This document shows positions 33,901 to 40,910 of a stretch of DNA of 64,000 nt, one piece after another (position 1 is the stretch's first letter; each line of letters begins with the position of its first letter). The notes under the pieces are model-generated. The model saw only the letters and a program-made list of their open reading frames with translations. It searched no databases and was not told the origin of the DNA. The translations under genes and the position numbers were made by a program. The DNA is from Oscillospiraceae bacterium (lineage in GTDB: Bacteria > Bacillota > Clostridia > Oscillospirales > CAG-272), in the NCBI GenBank assembly GCA_003343845.1, contig QAKK01000025.1, positions 93,386 to 157,385 of the forward strand, in the 5' to 3' direction.

Positions 33901-35845
33901 GCAGTATGATGCGAATGCCAACAAGCCGGTCTACATGGTGCCCGGCAATGTGCAGCAGACCACCGTCACCTACTATGCAGAGGACGGCAGTGCACTGAAC
34001 AGTGTTCCCACAGATGCAGGCAACTACAGCGTGCGTGTCGTCTGCGAGACCGGCGACGCCATCTGGAGCGGCAGCGCGGACTTCACCGTCGCGCGGCGCG
34101 ACATCGCGGATGCCTCCGTCACGCTCGGCGACGCACTCACCTACGACACCACCGAGCAGACGCAGACCGTCCGCGCCGTACACTTTGACGGCGTCGATGT
34201 CTCCTACACCGTCGAGACGGGCAGCGACAAGGCAACAAATGCGGGCAATTACACGCTCCGCCTGATCGGCACCGGCAACTACACCGGCACGCTGGAAGTG
34301 CCGTTTGTGGTCTCGGCAAAAGTCGTCACCGCAGCCGTCGTTGTCGAGGGCAATTACACCTATGCGGGCGGCAACGCCATTCTCCCGACCGTCAAAGTCA
34401 CTGACGGCAATGTTGAAATCGACCCGTCCGAATACACCGTAGCGTGCGCAAACAACATCCATGCGGGCACTGCCACCGTCCGCATCGTGAATGCCGACGG
34501 CGGCAACTACGTCGTCTCGGGTACAACCACCTTTGAAATCGGCAAAGCAGCGCAAAATCTCGCGGCAGACCCCGTCACCGGCGTTTACGGCGAGAGCGGC
34601 AGGACCGTTTCCGCCACCGGCACGGTCGGCGCAATCACCTATGCGGTCACGGCGGGCAGCGAAGTGCTGGACGTGAACGAAAGCGGTGCGCTGACCTTCA
34701 GGCAGGGCGGCGACGCGACGGTCCGCGTCAGCGCCGCAGGCGACGACGACCATGAGGCAGCGTTCATCGACGTGAAGGTTCATGTCGACAAGGCGCATGT
34801 CACGCTCCGTGCGCTCGACAAGCAGATCCGCACCGGCAAACGGATTCCCGCGCTGGATGCACCTGTTCTCGGCACGGATTACACCGTCGAGGGTCTGCTC
34901 GGCAGCGACAGCCTCACCGGCAAAGTCACGCTCCGCTATGACGGGACGCCGAATGCGTCCCGGGCGGGCGAATATGCAATTCTGATCGAGCATGACGGCA
35001 CCGACCCGCGCTACACGGCGGACACCGTCGCAGGCAGGCTGATCGTCAAACGCAACACGGAAGATATGCGGGAGGAGAAGTCCTACAAGATCTCCGTCAG
35101 AACATCCGAGGGCGGCAGCGTCAGCCCCTACGGCACAATCCTCGCCCTTGCAGGCAAGGATCAGACCCTGACCTTTGTTCCCGACGACGGCTACCGCGTC
35201 TCCGCCCTGTATATCGACGGCAGCCGCGTACCCACCGCCGAGAGCTACACCTTCAAGCGGGTAAACAGCACGCATACGGTTGAGGTGATCTTCGCCAAGA
35301 TCGGCGATATCGTCGCCTCCGACTTTGACGACGTACCGGACGACGGCTATTATAAGGATGCGGTCGACTGGGCAGTCGATCAGGGCATCACGGTCGGCGC
35401 ATCGGCAACAAAGTTTGATCCGAACGGCGTCTGCACCCGCGCACAGGCGGTCACGTTCCTGTGGCGCGCACTCGGCAAGCCCGCGGCAAAGAATACGGCA
35501 ATGTCGTTTACCGATGTTGCGGCAGATGCATATTACCGCGACGCGGTACTTTGGGCGGTCGAGAAAAGGATCGTCCTCGGCGTCAGCGAGACGAAGTTTG
35601 ACCCGGACGGCATCTGCACCCGTGCGCAGATCGTCACGCTGCTGTGGCGCGCGGCAGAGTCGCCCACGGCAGACAGTGCAAATCCGTTTACCGATGTGGC
35701 AGCGGATGCGTACTATGCAGATGCAGTCCTCTGGGCAGTCGGCAAGGAGATCACCATCGGTACGAGCGGTACAACGTTCAGCCCGAACCGAATCTGCACC
35801 CGCGCCGAGATCGTCACCTTCCTGTACCGCACCCTCGCAAAGTAA
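27986..35845 (+). CDS. Giant SLH-anchored repetitive adhesin
   Basis: The start is ATG 27986 with GGGAGG 6 nt upstream; the product has 2619 residues. Residues 1-26 form a signal peptide ending PAFA. About 30-1640 comprise successive right-handed beta-solenoid modules. Each opens with a phrase such as LDAALEESNDGDTITLLDD, LNKAIAAANGGTVKLLCDVD or AVKAAAEAGGTVKLLCNVT, followed by a LDLAGHTL/LDLGGHSI strand. Short Cys/His linkers separate the modules (HTHTVGADGKCTECGTH near 573, HTHDFSAGDTCACG near 826, CKNCGKRC/CTECG near 1070-1105, HTAHNTVDADTGKCACG near 1359). About 1655-2340 are tandem MBG/Ig-like domains (YDGNAHALL, YTYAGGNAILPTVKV). About 2366-2440 form a GGSVSPYG bacterial-repeat (InlB B-like) domain. 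Three SLH repeats lie at about 2446-2619. It is a wall-anchored stalked adhesin; the ligand is unknown. It is a monocistronic unit with a strong terminator. Confidence 0.93.
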   Translation: MKKHLCGLAIILLICAALFALPAFAADVAKNESTGTLYDTLDAALEESNDGDTITLLDDVETADPEGEGSYTYWPLTIEMNGHGITGKLTVTDDLKLKGGWFYGLLVVDISGEEGALTITAPDTADYAVNQMLTVNDGTVNISGAKIAVRGTLSVSSGTAVTLSGTEKAVELFGAETFGNKFYGTVDADGNTDTAAVYDEAKQTYTVGGVAAKKLSNINTGEPEPAEKPTPNPGKTTVPVTAGSSASFKVAYTGTEDLTLDIQKNALDDTIRVSAGKTADNMWTVTVTLADEPKQSGYLLHIYPEGDPTRSATVTVKVLPHKAKVVESGKTTYLDDLSCTLTADDGSMQITLLDDIEFGAYKDPLTLRGGSPITLDLGGHSIDYVCIGEDIYDENYGTIGYNSAHVTVVGDGSIEELYHVVGTVRVRGGTINHLSCSSSYEQEGMYHGNVFISGGTLIGNLSVSTGSYNVTVEGGTGHKALIFCDALETKITDGEFEELILVPPTSSDCTLVLSGGKFGKIKTQSGTNEKGLYLAKYLAPDYFFYTKPAGGSDYTQLVDASAVTELTDVIIKKHTHTVGADGKCTECGTHIADIRVVKDGAETYLSADKLQDAINMMQTSDSYANTVTLLSDIELGNGRITIKTGKFTLDLGGKTLSSGYVGTWHALLEIKPDYGVYTNVHIQNGSIVNRIHDSSVYSETIALLLSNNAAVTLSDVTVSGGTNQSGKNPAVTQTFGTLVVEGDSVLDGGLFADKPYAITLRGGSFTAGYQSYGMLTAIKVTAPGDFGYYRDAVDFLADGCAFVKADDETAFVTNLGNITEDVKIIPHTHDFSAGDTCACGVSYVAELDGVKYTSLNKAIAAANGGTVKLLCDVDFGASGTLYAADAAYTLDLAGHTLRGNADTLVAVVNSEDGTAAVSILGGFVVGSNSYTTIRTIGADLTLHTDVTNTKPYDYVPSAAIIASNRVDSGSRITIVDGTYIGGVHCYSKDSTVRIMRGVFERGGNLFSLKASYYDIDQRKEVDLPLAAFIADGSYVVKTADNTKADLTNLSVIEDAVTVKVCTAHDFGLSMNTNGVESVACKNCGKRCTHQAPGADGKCTECGFTLEAQVGDTYYAYFSTAVKAAAEAGGTVKLLCNVTATGPHNIAALPSGTYTLDLAGHKLSVGTDAENPGAFNCGDDTVLTVISSDGAGILNAGLYIHGDFKIADNLSVEGLINIYKSLEVDSTSYAAPTFNGEVTVKNGGTLTVRHGNFRKNVTVESGGRLNAFERDGGDARFTFPVKINAGGKLRVTGSSSFQNLEIAAGADVLLEGGRFNGYIYTSDGSPLAPYLADGYAFENFVTGVIQDSGANSLTTVTVVGHTAHNTVDADTGKCACGKQMLAVLIARDNSVVAGYDNLRDALGEAQFGDTVRLFGSAVGGFTLHPQSTQPEITLDMNAGQIIDGLTLENVKLTVVNGRLPAGAAFTVASDASLTLNDVECGWDVTVSGKLAVTDADTVCAGTVTVKDGGSAALSGGSYKKIVCETGKVADLLEDAFGYTETANAESWLGGDGKTIADTTVLRIPLLLVHIGNTSVPYGTDGMLTVLYDTIDISPDRSKVSFQWYTISGDTYTPIADETDDMYVLRAGTVPGKYHVACAVTYKGYTMRADGLIGIRKATLTEGTHYTAPTAASLVYDGNAHALLAAGSIAANADLAGCKFVYSDSKDGNYTETMPTATAAGNYTVWYRVQGNNCFEDSAKGSIDVHIAVATVTAVNKDYPSNFTYGKAISAPTKANLTVTGDYDDATLSYAWRDASGNTLAAAPTELGSYTLHIEIAATANTGTAVVDIPISIVPETVTKAVTKSVSTYNGSSPRSYEVDLLALVKDAGLIPAGDTLTVRDQFDIFFFTDDGSYSAYDPATADYAVTAVKKDGEPTTLVITVSGLDRTPTKIYCMINVRLSNAHYTNIVAQISLVAKDKEDKTLSVMMNGWTYGQYDANANKPVYMVPGNVQQTTVTYYAEDGSALNSVPTDAGNYSVRVVCETGDAIWSGSADFTVARRDIADASVTLGDALTYDTTEQTQTVRAVHFDGVDVSYTVETGSDKATNAGNYTLRLIGTGNYTGTLEVPFVVSAKVVTAAVVVEGNYTYAGGNAILPTVKVTDGNVEIDPSEYTVACANNIHAGTATVRIVNADGGNYVVSGTTTFEIGKAAQNLAADPVTGVYGESGRTVSATGTVGAITYAVTAGSEVLDVNESGALTFRQGGDATVRVSAAGDDDHEAAFIDVKVHVDKAHVTLRALDKQIRTGKRIPALDAPVLGTDYTVEGLLGSDSLTGKVTLRYDGTPNASRAGEYAILIEHDGTDPRYTADTVAGRLIVKRNTEDMREEKSYKISVRTSEGGSVSPYGTILALAGKDQTLTFVPDDGYRVSALYIDGSRVPTAESYTFKRVNSTHTVEVIFAKIGDIVASDFDDVPDDGYYKDAVDWAVDQGITVGASATKFDPNGVCTRAQAVTFLWRALGKPAAKNTAMSFTDVAADAYYRDAVLWAVEKRIVLGVSETKFDPDGICTRAQIVTLLWRAAESPTADSANPFTDVAADAYYADAVLWAVGKEITIGTSGTTFSPNRICTRAEIVTFLYRTLAK

Positions 35846-35848
35846 ATC

Positions 35849-35889
35849 CACACAAAAAAAGCCTTCCGCAAGGAGGGCTTTTTTTGTGT
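35849..35889 (+). terminator. Intrinsic terminator of the giant adhesin gene
   Basis: CACAAAAAAAGCCTTCC GCA, then GGAGGGCTTTTTTTGTG: a long A/T-flanked stem 3 nt after the stop. Confidence 0.9.
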
Positions 35890-35918
35890 GGGTGAGGGAT
35901 AAAAAGCACACCATTATC

Positions 35919-35987
35919 CTGTAGGGGCGACCATTGGTCGCCCGTTTACACATTGCACAGGCGGGCGACCGATGGTCGCCCCTACGG
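35919..35987. repeat. GTAGGGGCGACC inverted-repeat element
   Basis: Two 24-nt arms (35921-35944, 35962-35985) are inverted copies with one mismatch, beginning GTAGGGGCGACCATTGGTCG. This is the fullest copy of the short element found singly at 11121, 48040, 52016, 52715, 54999 and 59246-59360. Confidence 0.8.
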
Positions 35988-36049
35988 TATAGTTGGAATT
36001 GTGTACACACCGCACGGGCATCGTCTGTCCCCTCTTTTTTCGATTGAAC

Positions 36050-36078
36050 TTGACATTTTTTGCATTCTCTGCTACAAT
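36050..36078 (+). promoter_or_regulatory. Promoter of the interrupted membrane-protein gene
   Basis: TTGACA, 17 nt, TACAAT, about 28 nt upstream of the ATG at 36107. Confidence 0.85.
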
Positions 36079-36106
36079 ACAGATAACACACATAGAGGAG
36101 ACCGCC

Positions 36107-36676
36107 ATGACACAAAAAACACCCGCCAGCCCCGAAGCTCTTGCGCGCGGCTAAAAAAATGCGCGCGGAAACCTGCTTCTCGTCGTGATTTTCACCGTTA
36201 TCAACGCTTTTATGGCTTTTGTGGGATCTTCATCCTACTTTCTTTTCTCGGCTTATCTGCCCTATTATTCGGTCATACTCGGGCTTGTGCTCACCGGGCG
36301 GATGGATGTCGGTCAGGAATATCAGCTGGATGAAAAATACCTCGTCTATTTTGTCGGCTTTGCCGTCCTTGTGCTGGGGCTGTATCTGCTGTTCTGGCTG
36401 TTCTCCAAGAAGCATTACGGCTGGCTGATCCCGGCGCTGGTCTTCTTCGCGCTGGACACGATCTTTTTGCTGCGGGATTCGTTCGGCGGCGGCTTTGATT
36501 TCAGCATGGTGATGGACATTGCGTTCCATGCGTGGGTTCTTCTCTCGCTGGTGTTCGGTATCATCAACGGCTCAAAATTGAAAAAGCTCGCCGAAGCCGA
36601 AACTGCCGCTGCACCGATTGAAACGACAGCCGAGGATGTGACCGAAAAGAACGACGACAGCGTGTTCAAGGGGTAA
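36107..36676 (+). pseudogene. Small membrane protein gene with in-frame TAA at codon 16
   Basis: A good promoter and GAGGAG lead to ATG 36107 (MTQKTPASPEALARG), but codon 16 (36152-36154) is TAA. The same frame continues without interruption for 174 more codons (KNARGNLLLVVIFTVINAFM onward) to a TAA at 36676. If read through, the product would be a 189-residue protein with about four transmembrane helices (FTVINAFMAFVGSSSYFLFS; YFVGFAVLVLGLYLLFWLFS; ALVFFALDTIFLLRD; AWVLLSLVFGIINGS) and an acidic tail. A GTG at 36185 could reinitiate but has no ribosome binding site and would remove the polar N-terminus. The rest of the frame looks intact, so this is a recent nonsense change, an assembly error in the A7 run, or recoding. 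I do not know its function. Confidence 0.7.
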
Positions 36677-36735
36677 AGTACGCGATATATTTTATCTTAC
36701 GCACCAATCCCGTAGGGCATCGTCTGTCTCTCGCC

Positions 36736-37063
36736 GTATCCAAGCCTTCCCCCTTGGGGGAAGGTACCGCCGTATGGCGGGGGATGAGGGGTAGCCATTC
36801 GTCAGAATGGCGTATCCGCAGAGCAGAACGAGGCTGCTCAGACGGACGCTTGCGCGTCCTACCCCTCATCAGTCAACTTAGTCAGGATGTTTTTCGGTTT
36901 CGCATCGCGAAATCGTCGGTGTTCAGCCGACGAAGAAAAACTCCGCGAGACGCTTTGCGTCTCGTACAGCTCTCCCCCAAGGGGGAAGCCTAAAGCGCAA
37001 ACCGCATGGGCGCCGTCTGTCTCCCACCGCATCTAAGCCTTCCCCACCGGGGAAGGCTTAGAC
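36736..37063. repeat. Large composite of four nested repeat modules
   Basis: In order: CCTTCCCCCTTGGGGGAAGG (36745-36764), the ~87-bp GATGAGGGGTAGCC module (36784-36870), the GGATGTTTTTCGGTTTCGC module with GTTCAGCCGAC (36891-36950), GACGCTTTGCGTC, GCTCTCCCCCAAGGGGGAAG (36971-36990), and a further CCTTCCCCACCGGGGAAGG (37039-37057). No gene is present. This is the best single place to see how the modules are joined. Confidence 0.8.
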
Positions 37064-37065
37064 CG

Positions 37066-37093
37066 AAAAAAGCTCCCGAAAGGGAGCTTTTTT
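37066..37093 (-). terminator. Intrinsic terminator of the PAP2 gene
   Basis: AAAAAAGCTCCC GAAA GGGAGCTTTTTT, 13 nt after the stop at 37106. It is symmetric in A/T tails. Confidence 0.9.
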
Positions 37094-37105
37094 CAGATCA
37101 TCTTT

Positions 37106-37648
37106 TCAATTCTGTTTTGCTTTTTTTTCGCCGATCTTCTTCTCGACCGCATCGACGATCCACACGGCAAGAAACGCACAGATCGTACCGATCAGCGCAC
37201 CGCCGAGCACATCGGTGGGATAATGCACGCCGACATACAGGCGGGAGAGCGAGATCAGCACGGCAAGGATCATCGCGGGGACGGAGATTTTTTTCGGCGC
37301 GCACAGGAGCAGCACGACCGCGACGGCAAACGATGCGGCGGTATGCCCGGACGGGAACGAAAAGTCACTCTGTTTGCCGACGATGCGCGTCAACCCCTCA
37401 ATGACCTCATACGGTCTTGTGCGGCGGAACAGGTTTTTCGCCACGCCGTTGACGAGGATCAGATGCAGGACGAGCGATGTGCCGCAGGTGATGCCGGTCT
37501 TCCGATAGGTTTTGGTCAGGATCAGCACAAGCGAGAGCAGAATCCAGAACCAGCCCGCCTCGCCGAGATAGGTAATGCCTTTCATGATGGGATCAAGCCA
37601 CGCCGCGCGCAGGTTGTTCTGAATCCAGAGCAGAATTTCCGCTTCCAT
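37106..37648 (-). CDS. PAP2-superfamily membrane phosphatase
   Basis: This encodes 180 residues with about five transmembrane helices. All three phosphatase motifs are present in order: KNLFRRTRP (C1, about 71-79), FPSGHTA (C2, about 97-103) and SRLYVGVHYPTD (C3, about 134-145), with the catalytic His residues. The family dephosphorylates lipid phosphates such as undecaprenyl diphosphate (recycling the wall-building carrier) or phosphatidic acid; the sequence does not decide between them. GGAGGG precedes the ATG, and the promoter at 37678-37706 is its own. It is divergent from dnaA across the origin-side gap. Confidence 0.92.
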   Translation of the reverse strand: MEAEILLWIQNNLRAAWLDPIMKGITYLGEAGWFWILLSLVLILTKTYRKTGITCGTSLVLHLILVNGVAKNLFRRTRPYEVIEGLTRIVGKQSDFSFPSGHTAASFAVAVVLLLCAPKKISVPAMILAVLISLSRLYVGVHYPTDVLGGALIGTICAFLAVWIVDAVEKKIGEKKAKQN

Positions 37649-37677
37649 AGTCCCTCCGAAAATATTTTGGTACCCCT

Positions 37678-37706
37678 ATGATACAACATTTTTCGCCGTT
37701 TGTCCA
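37678..37706 (-). promoter_or_regulatory. Promoter of the PAP2 gene
   Basis: TGGACA, 17 nt, TATCAT on the minus strand. Confidence 0.6.
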
Positions 37707-37756
37707 CTGCATTATATAAAATGACGTCGAAAGCATTTTTGATTAAAAATTCTGTA

Positions 37757-37860
37757 AAAAAGACGGCTGCGCCGGCTTTTTTACTCCTTAAATGTCGCGA
37801 GCGGTGAGCGAGACGCGAGTGAACGGCATTGCACCAGTCGAAAACCTTGGTTTTCGACTG
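37757..37860. other. Hairpins upstream of dnaA
   Basis: AAAAAAGACGGC TGC GCCGGCTTTTTT (37757-37782) is terminator-like. A near-perfect palindrome CAGTCGAAAACC TT GGTTTTCGACTG spans 37835-37860. Between them is GTCGCGAGCGGTGAGCGAGA, a GCGAG-rich patch. The function is unknown; they border the AT-rich origin segment. Confidence 0.55.
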
Positions 37861-37905
37861 ATTCTCTATATTATATATAATATTATAATATATATATAAT
37901 TTAAG
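37861..37905. other. AT-rich putative DNA unwinding element of oriC
   Basis: Only 3 of 45 bases are G or C, with alternating TATATATAAT runs, directly upstream of the dnaA promoter. With the DnaA boxes between dnaA and dnaN it makes a bipartite origin like that of Bacillus. No close match to a DnaA box is seen on this side. Confidence 0.6.
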
Positions 37906-37907
37906 AC

Positions 37908-37936
37908 TTGCAAATAAGGCCGATTCATGTTATAAT
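37908..37936 (+). promoter_or_regulatory. Promoter of dnaA
   Basis: TTGCAA, 17 nt, TATAAT, giving a leader of about 30 nt to the CTG start. Confidence 0.8.
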
Positions 37937-37972
37937 TTATGCTGTACAATTATCCGAAAGGAGGCGCTTTTT

Positions 37973-39391
37973 CTGAACTCACTTGCAGAGCTTGCGTCTG
38001 TATGGCAGAACATCTATCAGTCGCTCGGCGAGGTGTTTTCCAACTCTTCGCAGGAGCTTTGGTTCGGCAGTATTCAGCTGATCCGGCTTTCCGACAAGCT
38101 GGCGCTTCTGACCATACCGGTCGATTTCAAATGCAACATCATCAAAAACAAATACATCGATATTCTGAAGGAGCACTTCTACAATTATCTCGGCTTTGAG
38201 ATTGAGGTGGACATCATCACTCACGAAAAGCTCGACGACGATGCCGAGGCAGAGCGCCTGTTTGCGGAATACATCAAAGAGAAAACGATCACCGAGGAAG
38301 AAGAGAAGAAAAAAAGCCTGGAGAATGACATCCGGCTGATCTCCTCCGACCCCGGAGACAACGACAACCCGAAGGGGCTTGCCTACTTCACCTTTGAAAA
38401 CTTCATTGTCGGCGATGCAAACAAGTTTGCCTATGCTGCATGCTATGCCATCGCCACGAGCGACGAGGTCAACTACAACCCGCTGTTCATCCACGGCAAG
38501 AGCGGTCTCGGCAAGACGCACCTGATGTACGCGATCATCAACCGGCTTTTCAAGCGGGATCCGAATCTGCGCGTTGTCTACATCCGCGGCGAGGAATTCA
38601 CCAACCACCTGATCGAAGCCATCAAAAACGGCACGACCGAGCAGTTCCGCGAGAAATACCGCACGGCGGACATTCTGCTCGTTGACGATATTCAGTTCAT
38701 CGCGGGCAAGAACGCCACACAGGACGAGTTTTTTCACACCTTCAACGTGCTTTACGAAGCACAGAAGCAGATCATCGTCACCTGCGACCGGCAGATCCGC
38801 GAGATGAAGAACCTCGAGGAACGCATCCGCACGCGCCTGGAATGGGGCATTTCCGCCGACATTCAGCCGCCGGACACCGAGCTGCGCATGGCGATCATCC
38901 GCAAGAAGTCGGAGGAATACAAGCTGTCTCTCTCCGAAGATATTGTCGAATATCTGGCGGAGCGGCTGCGCGGCAACGTCCGCCGCATCGAGGGCGGCGT
39001 CAAAAAGCTGCGCGCCATGCAGTTCTTTGAGGGCAAGAAGATCACGCTCGACCTCGCACGCGCGGCAATCGCGGATTTTGTGCCGGAGGAAGAGCCGGAG
39101 CACAACAAGATCGAGAAGACGCTTGACAAGGTCTGCGACCGCTACAACATTTCGCGCGAGACCATCCTCGGCAAAAAGCGGTCGGCAAATGTTGTGCTTG
39201 CGCGGCACACCTGCATGTACATCCTGCGGGAGGGTCTGGAAAAGACCTATGAGGAGATCGGCGCGGTCTTTTCCTGCGACCACACCACGGTCATGGCGGC
39301 GATCCGCAAGATCGAGCGCGAGAAGGCGGACAAGCCCGCTTTCGCCGAGGATGTGGAAAACCTAATCCGCGACATACAAGAGGATAAATAA
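37973..39391 (+). CDS. dnaA: Replication initiator DnaA, CTG start
   Basis: AAAGGAGG (37957-37964) lies 8 nt before a CTG at 37973. No ATG, GTG or TTG in this frame is suitably placed; the next, GTG 38033, has no ribosome binding site and would delete the start of domain I. From the CTG the product has 472 residues. Domain I starts NSLAELASVWQNIYQSLGEV. Walker A HGKSGLGKTHLMYA sits near 174-187, Walker B ILLVDDIQF near 232, and sensor I CDRQIREM follows. The DnaA signature in domain IV, CDHTTVMAAIRKIE, lies near 435. DnaA-ATP binds DnaA boxes, melts the origin and loads DnaB. The dnaA-dnaN gap carries DnaA boxes for initiation and autoregulation. Confidence 0.95.
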   Translation: MNSLAELASVWQNIYQSLGEVFSNSSQELWFGSIQLIRLSDKLALLTIPVDFKCNIIKNKYIDILKEHFYNYLGFEIEVDIITHEKLDDDAEAERLFAEYIKEKTITEEEEKKKSLENDIRLISSDPGDNDNPKGLAYFTFENFIVGDANKFAYAACYAIATSDEVNYNPLFIHGKSGLGKTHLMYAIINRLFKRDPNLRVVYIRGEEFTNHLIEAIKNGTTEQFREKYRTADILLVDDIQFIAGKNATQDEFFHTFNVLYEAQKQIIVTCDRQIREMKNLEERIRTRLEWGISADIQPPDTELRMAIIRKKSEEYKLSLSEDIVEYLAERLRGNVRRIEGGVKKLRAMQFFEGKKITLDLARAAIADFVPEEEPEHNKIEKTLDKVCDRYNISRETILGKKRSANVVLARHTCMYILREGLEKTYEEIGAVFSCDHTTVMAAIRKIEREKADKPAFAEDVENLIRDIQEDK

Positions 39392-39408
39392 AAACAAAAA
39401 CCCCGGGG

Positions 39409-39563
39409 TTTTCCACAAAGTTAGACAGAAAAACGGTGTGGAAAACATTGTGGAGAAAAACTCCACATTTCAGCCGACAACTATTGCAGGCGTTTTGCAG
39501 AATAAAAATTTCCGCTTTTGCCGCATGAATACAGGCGCGCCGGTGTTTTCCACATTTTCCACC
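39409..39563. promoter_or_regulatory. DnaA-box cluster, dnaA-dnaN intergenic (oriC)
   Basis: TTTTCCACA at 39409-39417 and 39546-39554, its complement TGTGGAAAA at 39437-39445, TGTGGAGAA at 39449-39457, and TTTTCCACC at 39555-39563. These are one or two bases from the consensus TTATCCACA. The first pair of boxes faces inward. Confidence 0.8.
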
Positions 39564-39624
39564 GCCTCTACTACGTCTACTTCTGAAAAAGATATATATT
39601 CATTTACGGATTGTATCGGCACAT

Positions 39625-39700
39625 CCAAGACTTCCCCAAGGGAAGCCTAAGATACGCTGCGCGTCTCGCACAGTTCACCCCTTGCATAGGGGAGCCGAAT
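39625..39700. repeat. Dispersed repeat between dnaA and dnaN
   Basis: AAGACTTCCCCAAGGGAAGC followed by GCTGCGCGTCTCGC and CCCCTTGCATAGGGGAGCC, modules of the common intergenic family inside the origin gap. Confidence 0.6.
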
Positions 39701-39764
39701 CTCGCACAAACCCTACAACCCCATATTTCACATATCAATTTACTTTTACCATAGGAGAAACAGC

Positions 39765-40910
39765 ATGAAGATCAGATTTGAAAAGGCAAAGATGCTGGAG
39801 AAGCTGGTGCGTGCGATGGGCGCGGTCTCGTCGAAGAATACGCATCCGTTCACCGAAGGCGTGCTGCTCGAGACGGCAGGCGACCGCCTGAAGCTCTCGA
39901 CCTACGACATGGAGAAAAGCGTCCGCGCCTCCATCGAGGCGGAGATTCTGATCGAGGGCGGCTGCGTCATCAATGCGCAGCGCCTGCTCAGCATCGTGCG
40001 CATCCTGCCTGAAAACGAGATCACCATGACGGTGGACGATGAGCTGCTTGTCACGATCCAGAGCGGCAGAAGTTCGTTTTCGCTCCATGCGCTCGCGGCA
40101 AAGGATTTTCCGCAGATGCCGGTCATCGTCGGGCGCGAATCCTTCACGATGGAGCAGTGCGTGCTGAAAAAGATGCTGGCAAAGACCGCGCATTCGATTG
40201 CGCAGATCGACCAGCGCCCCGTGCTCTGCGGCGCGTTCTTCAAGTTGGAGCCGGATAACATCAAGGTCGTCACCTGCGACAGCTATACGCTGTCGGTCTG
40301 CGACTACAAAACGCCGGTGCTCAGCATGATCGAGAACCTGGAGCGCACCTCCTTCATCGTGCCGGGCAAGACCGTGGCGGAGCTTTCCAAGATGCTCTCG
40401 GACGAGGAAGGACAGTTTCTCACGATCATGGTCACGGCAAAGAATATCATTTTCAATATGGAAAATCTCGTATTTTCCTCGCGGCTTGTCGAGGGCGAAT
40501 ACATTGATTATGACCGCCTGATCCCGAAGGATCAGCCGATCGAGGCGATCATGGACGCGGCGGCGTTCACCGCTGCGCTTGAACGCGCGGCGCTCATCTC
40601 CGAGGAGCGCATTGCCGGCACGGCGAAGAACTATGTCAAGCTGACGCTGAAGGACGGCATCATGCAGGTCTCGTCGAGAAGCGCCAACGGCAACATCATC
40701 GAGGAAGTCCCGGCAGAGCAGATCGGCGACGAGATCGTAATCGGCTTCAACTGCCGCTATCTGATCGACACCATGCGGGCGATCGAGAGCGAAAAGGTGC
40801 GGGTCAAGCTGATCACGCCGTTCACCAGCGTCACCTTTGAGCCGGTCGAGGACGAAGAAAAGGACGACCGGTATCTCTACATGGTGCTGCCGCTGCGCAT
40901 GAAGGAATAA
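39765..40910 (+). CDS. dnaN: DNA polymerase III sliding clamp (beta subunit)
   Basis: This encodes 381 residues, the normal length for three beta-clamp domains. It starts MKIRFEKAKMLEKLVRAM and ends YLYMVLPLRMKE, the usual LPLR C-terminus. The central LERAALISEE and VEGEYIDYDRLIP segments match clamp domains 2 and 3. The dimeric ring tethers polymerase and other partners to DNA. AGGAGA precedes the ATG. recF overlaps the stop by one base (TAATG), so the usual small S4-domain gene between dnaN and recF is missing. Confidence 0.97.
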   Translation: MKIRFEKAKMLEKLVRAMGAVSSKNTHPFTEGVLLETAGDRLKLSTYDMEKSVRASIEAEILIEGGCVINAQRLLSIVRILPENEITMTVDDELLVTIQSGRSSFSLHALAAKDFPQMPVIVGRESFTMEQCVLKKMLAKTAHSIAQIDQRPVLCGAFFKLEPDNIKVVTCDSYTLSVCDYKTPVLSMIENLERTSFIVPGKTVAELSKMLSDEEGQFLTIMVTAKNIIFNMENLVFSSRLVEGEYIDYDRLIPKDQPIEAIMDAAAFTAALERAALISEERIAGTAKNYVKLTLKDGIMQVSSRSANGNIIEEVPAEQIGDEIVIGFNCRYLIDTMRAIESEKVRVKLITPFTSVTFEPVEDEEKDDRYLYMVLPLRMKE

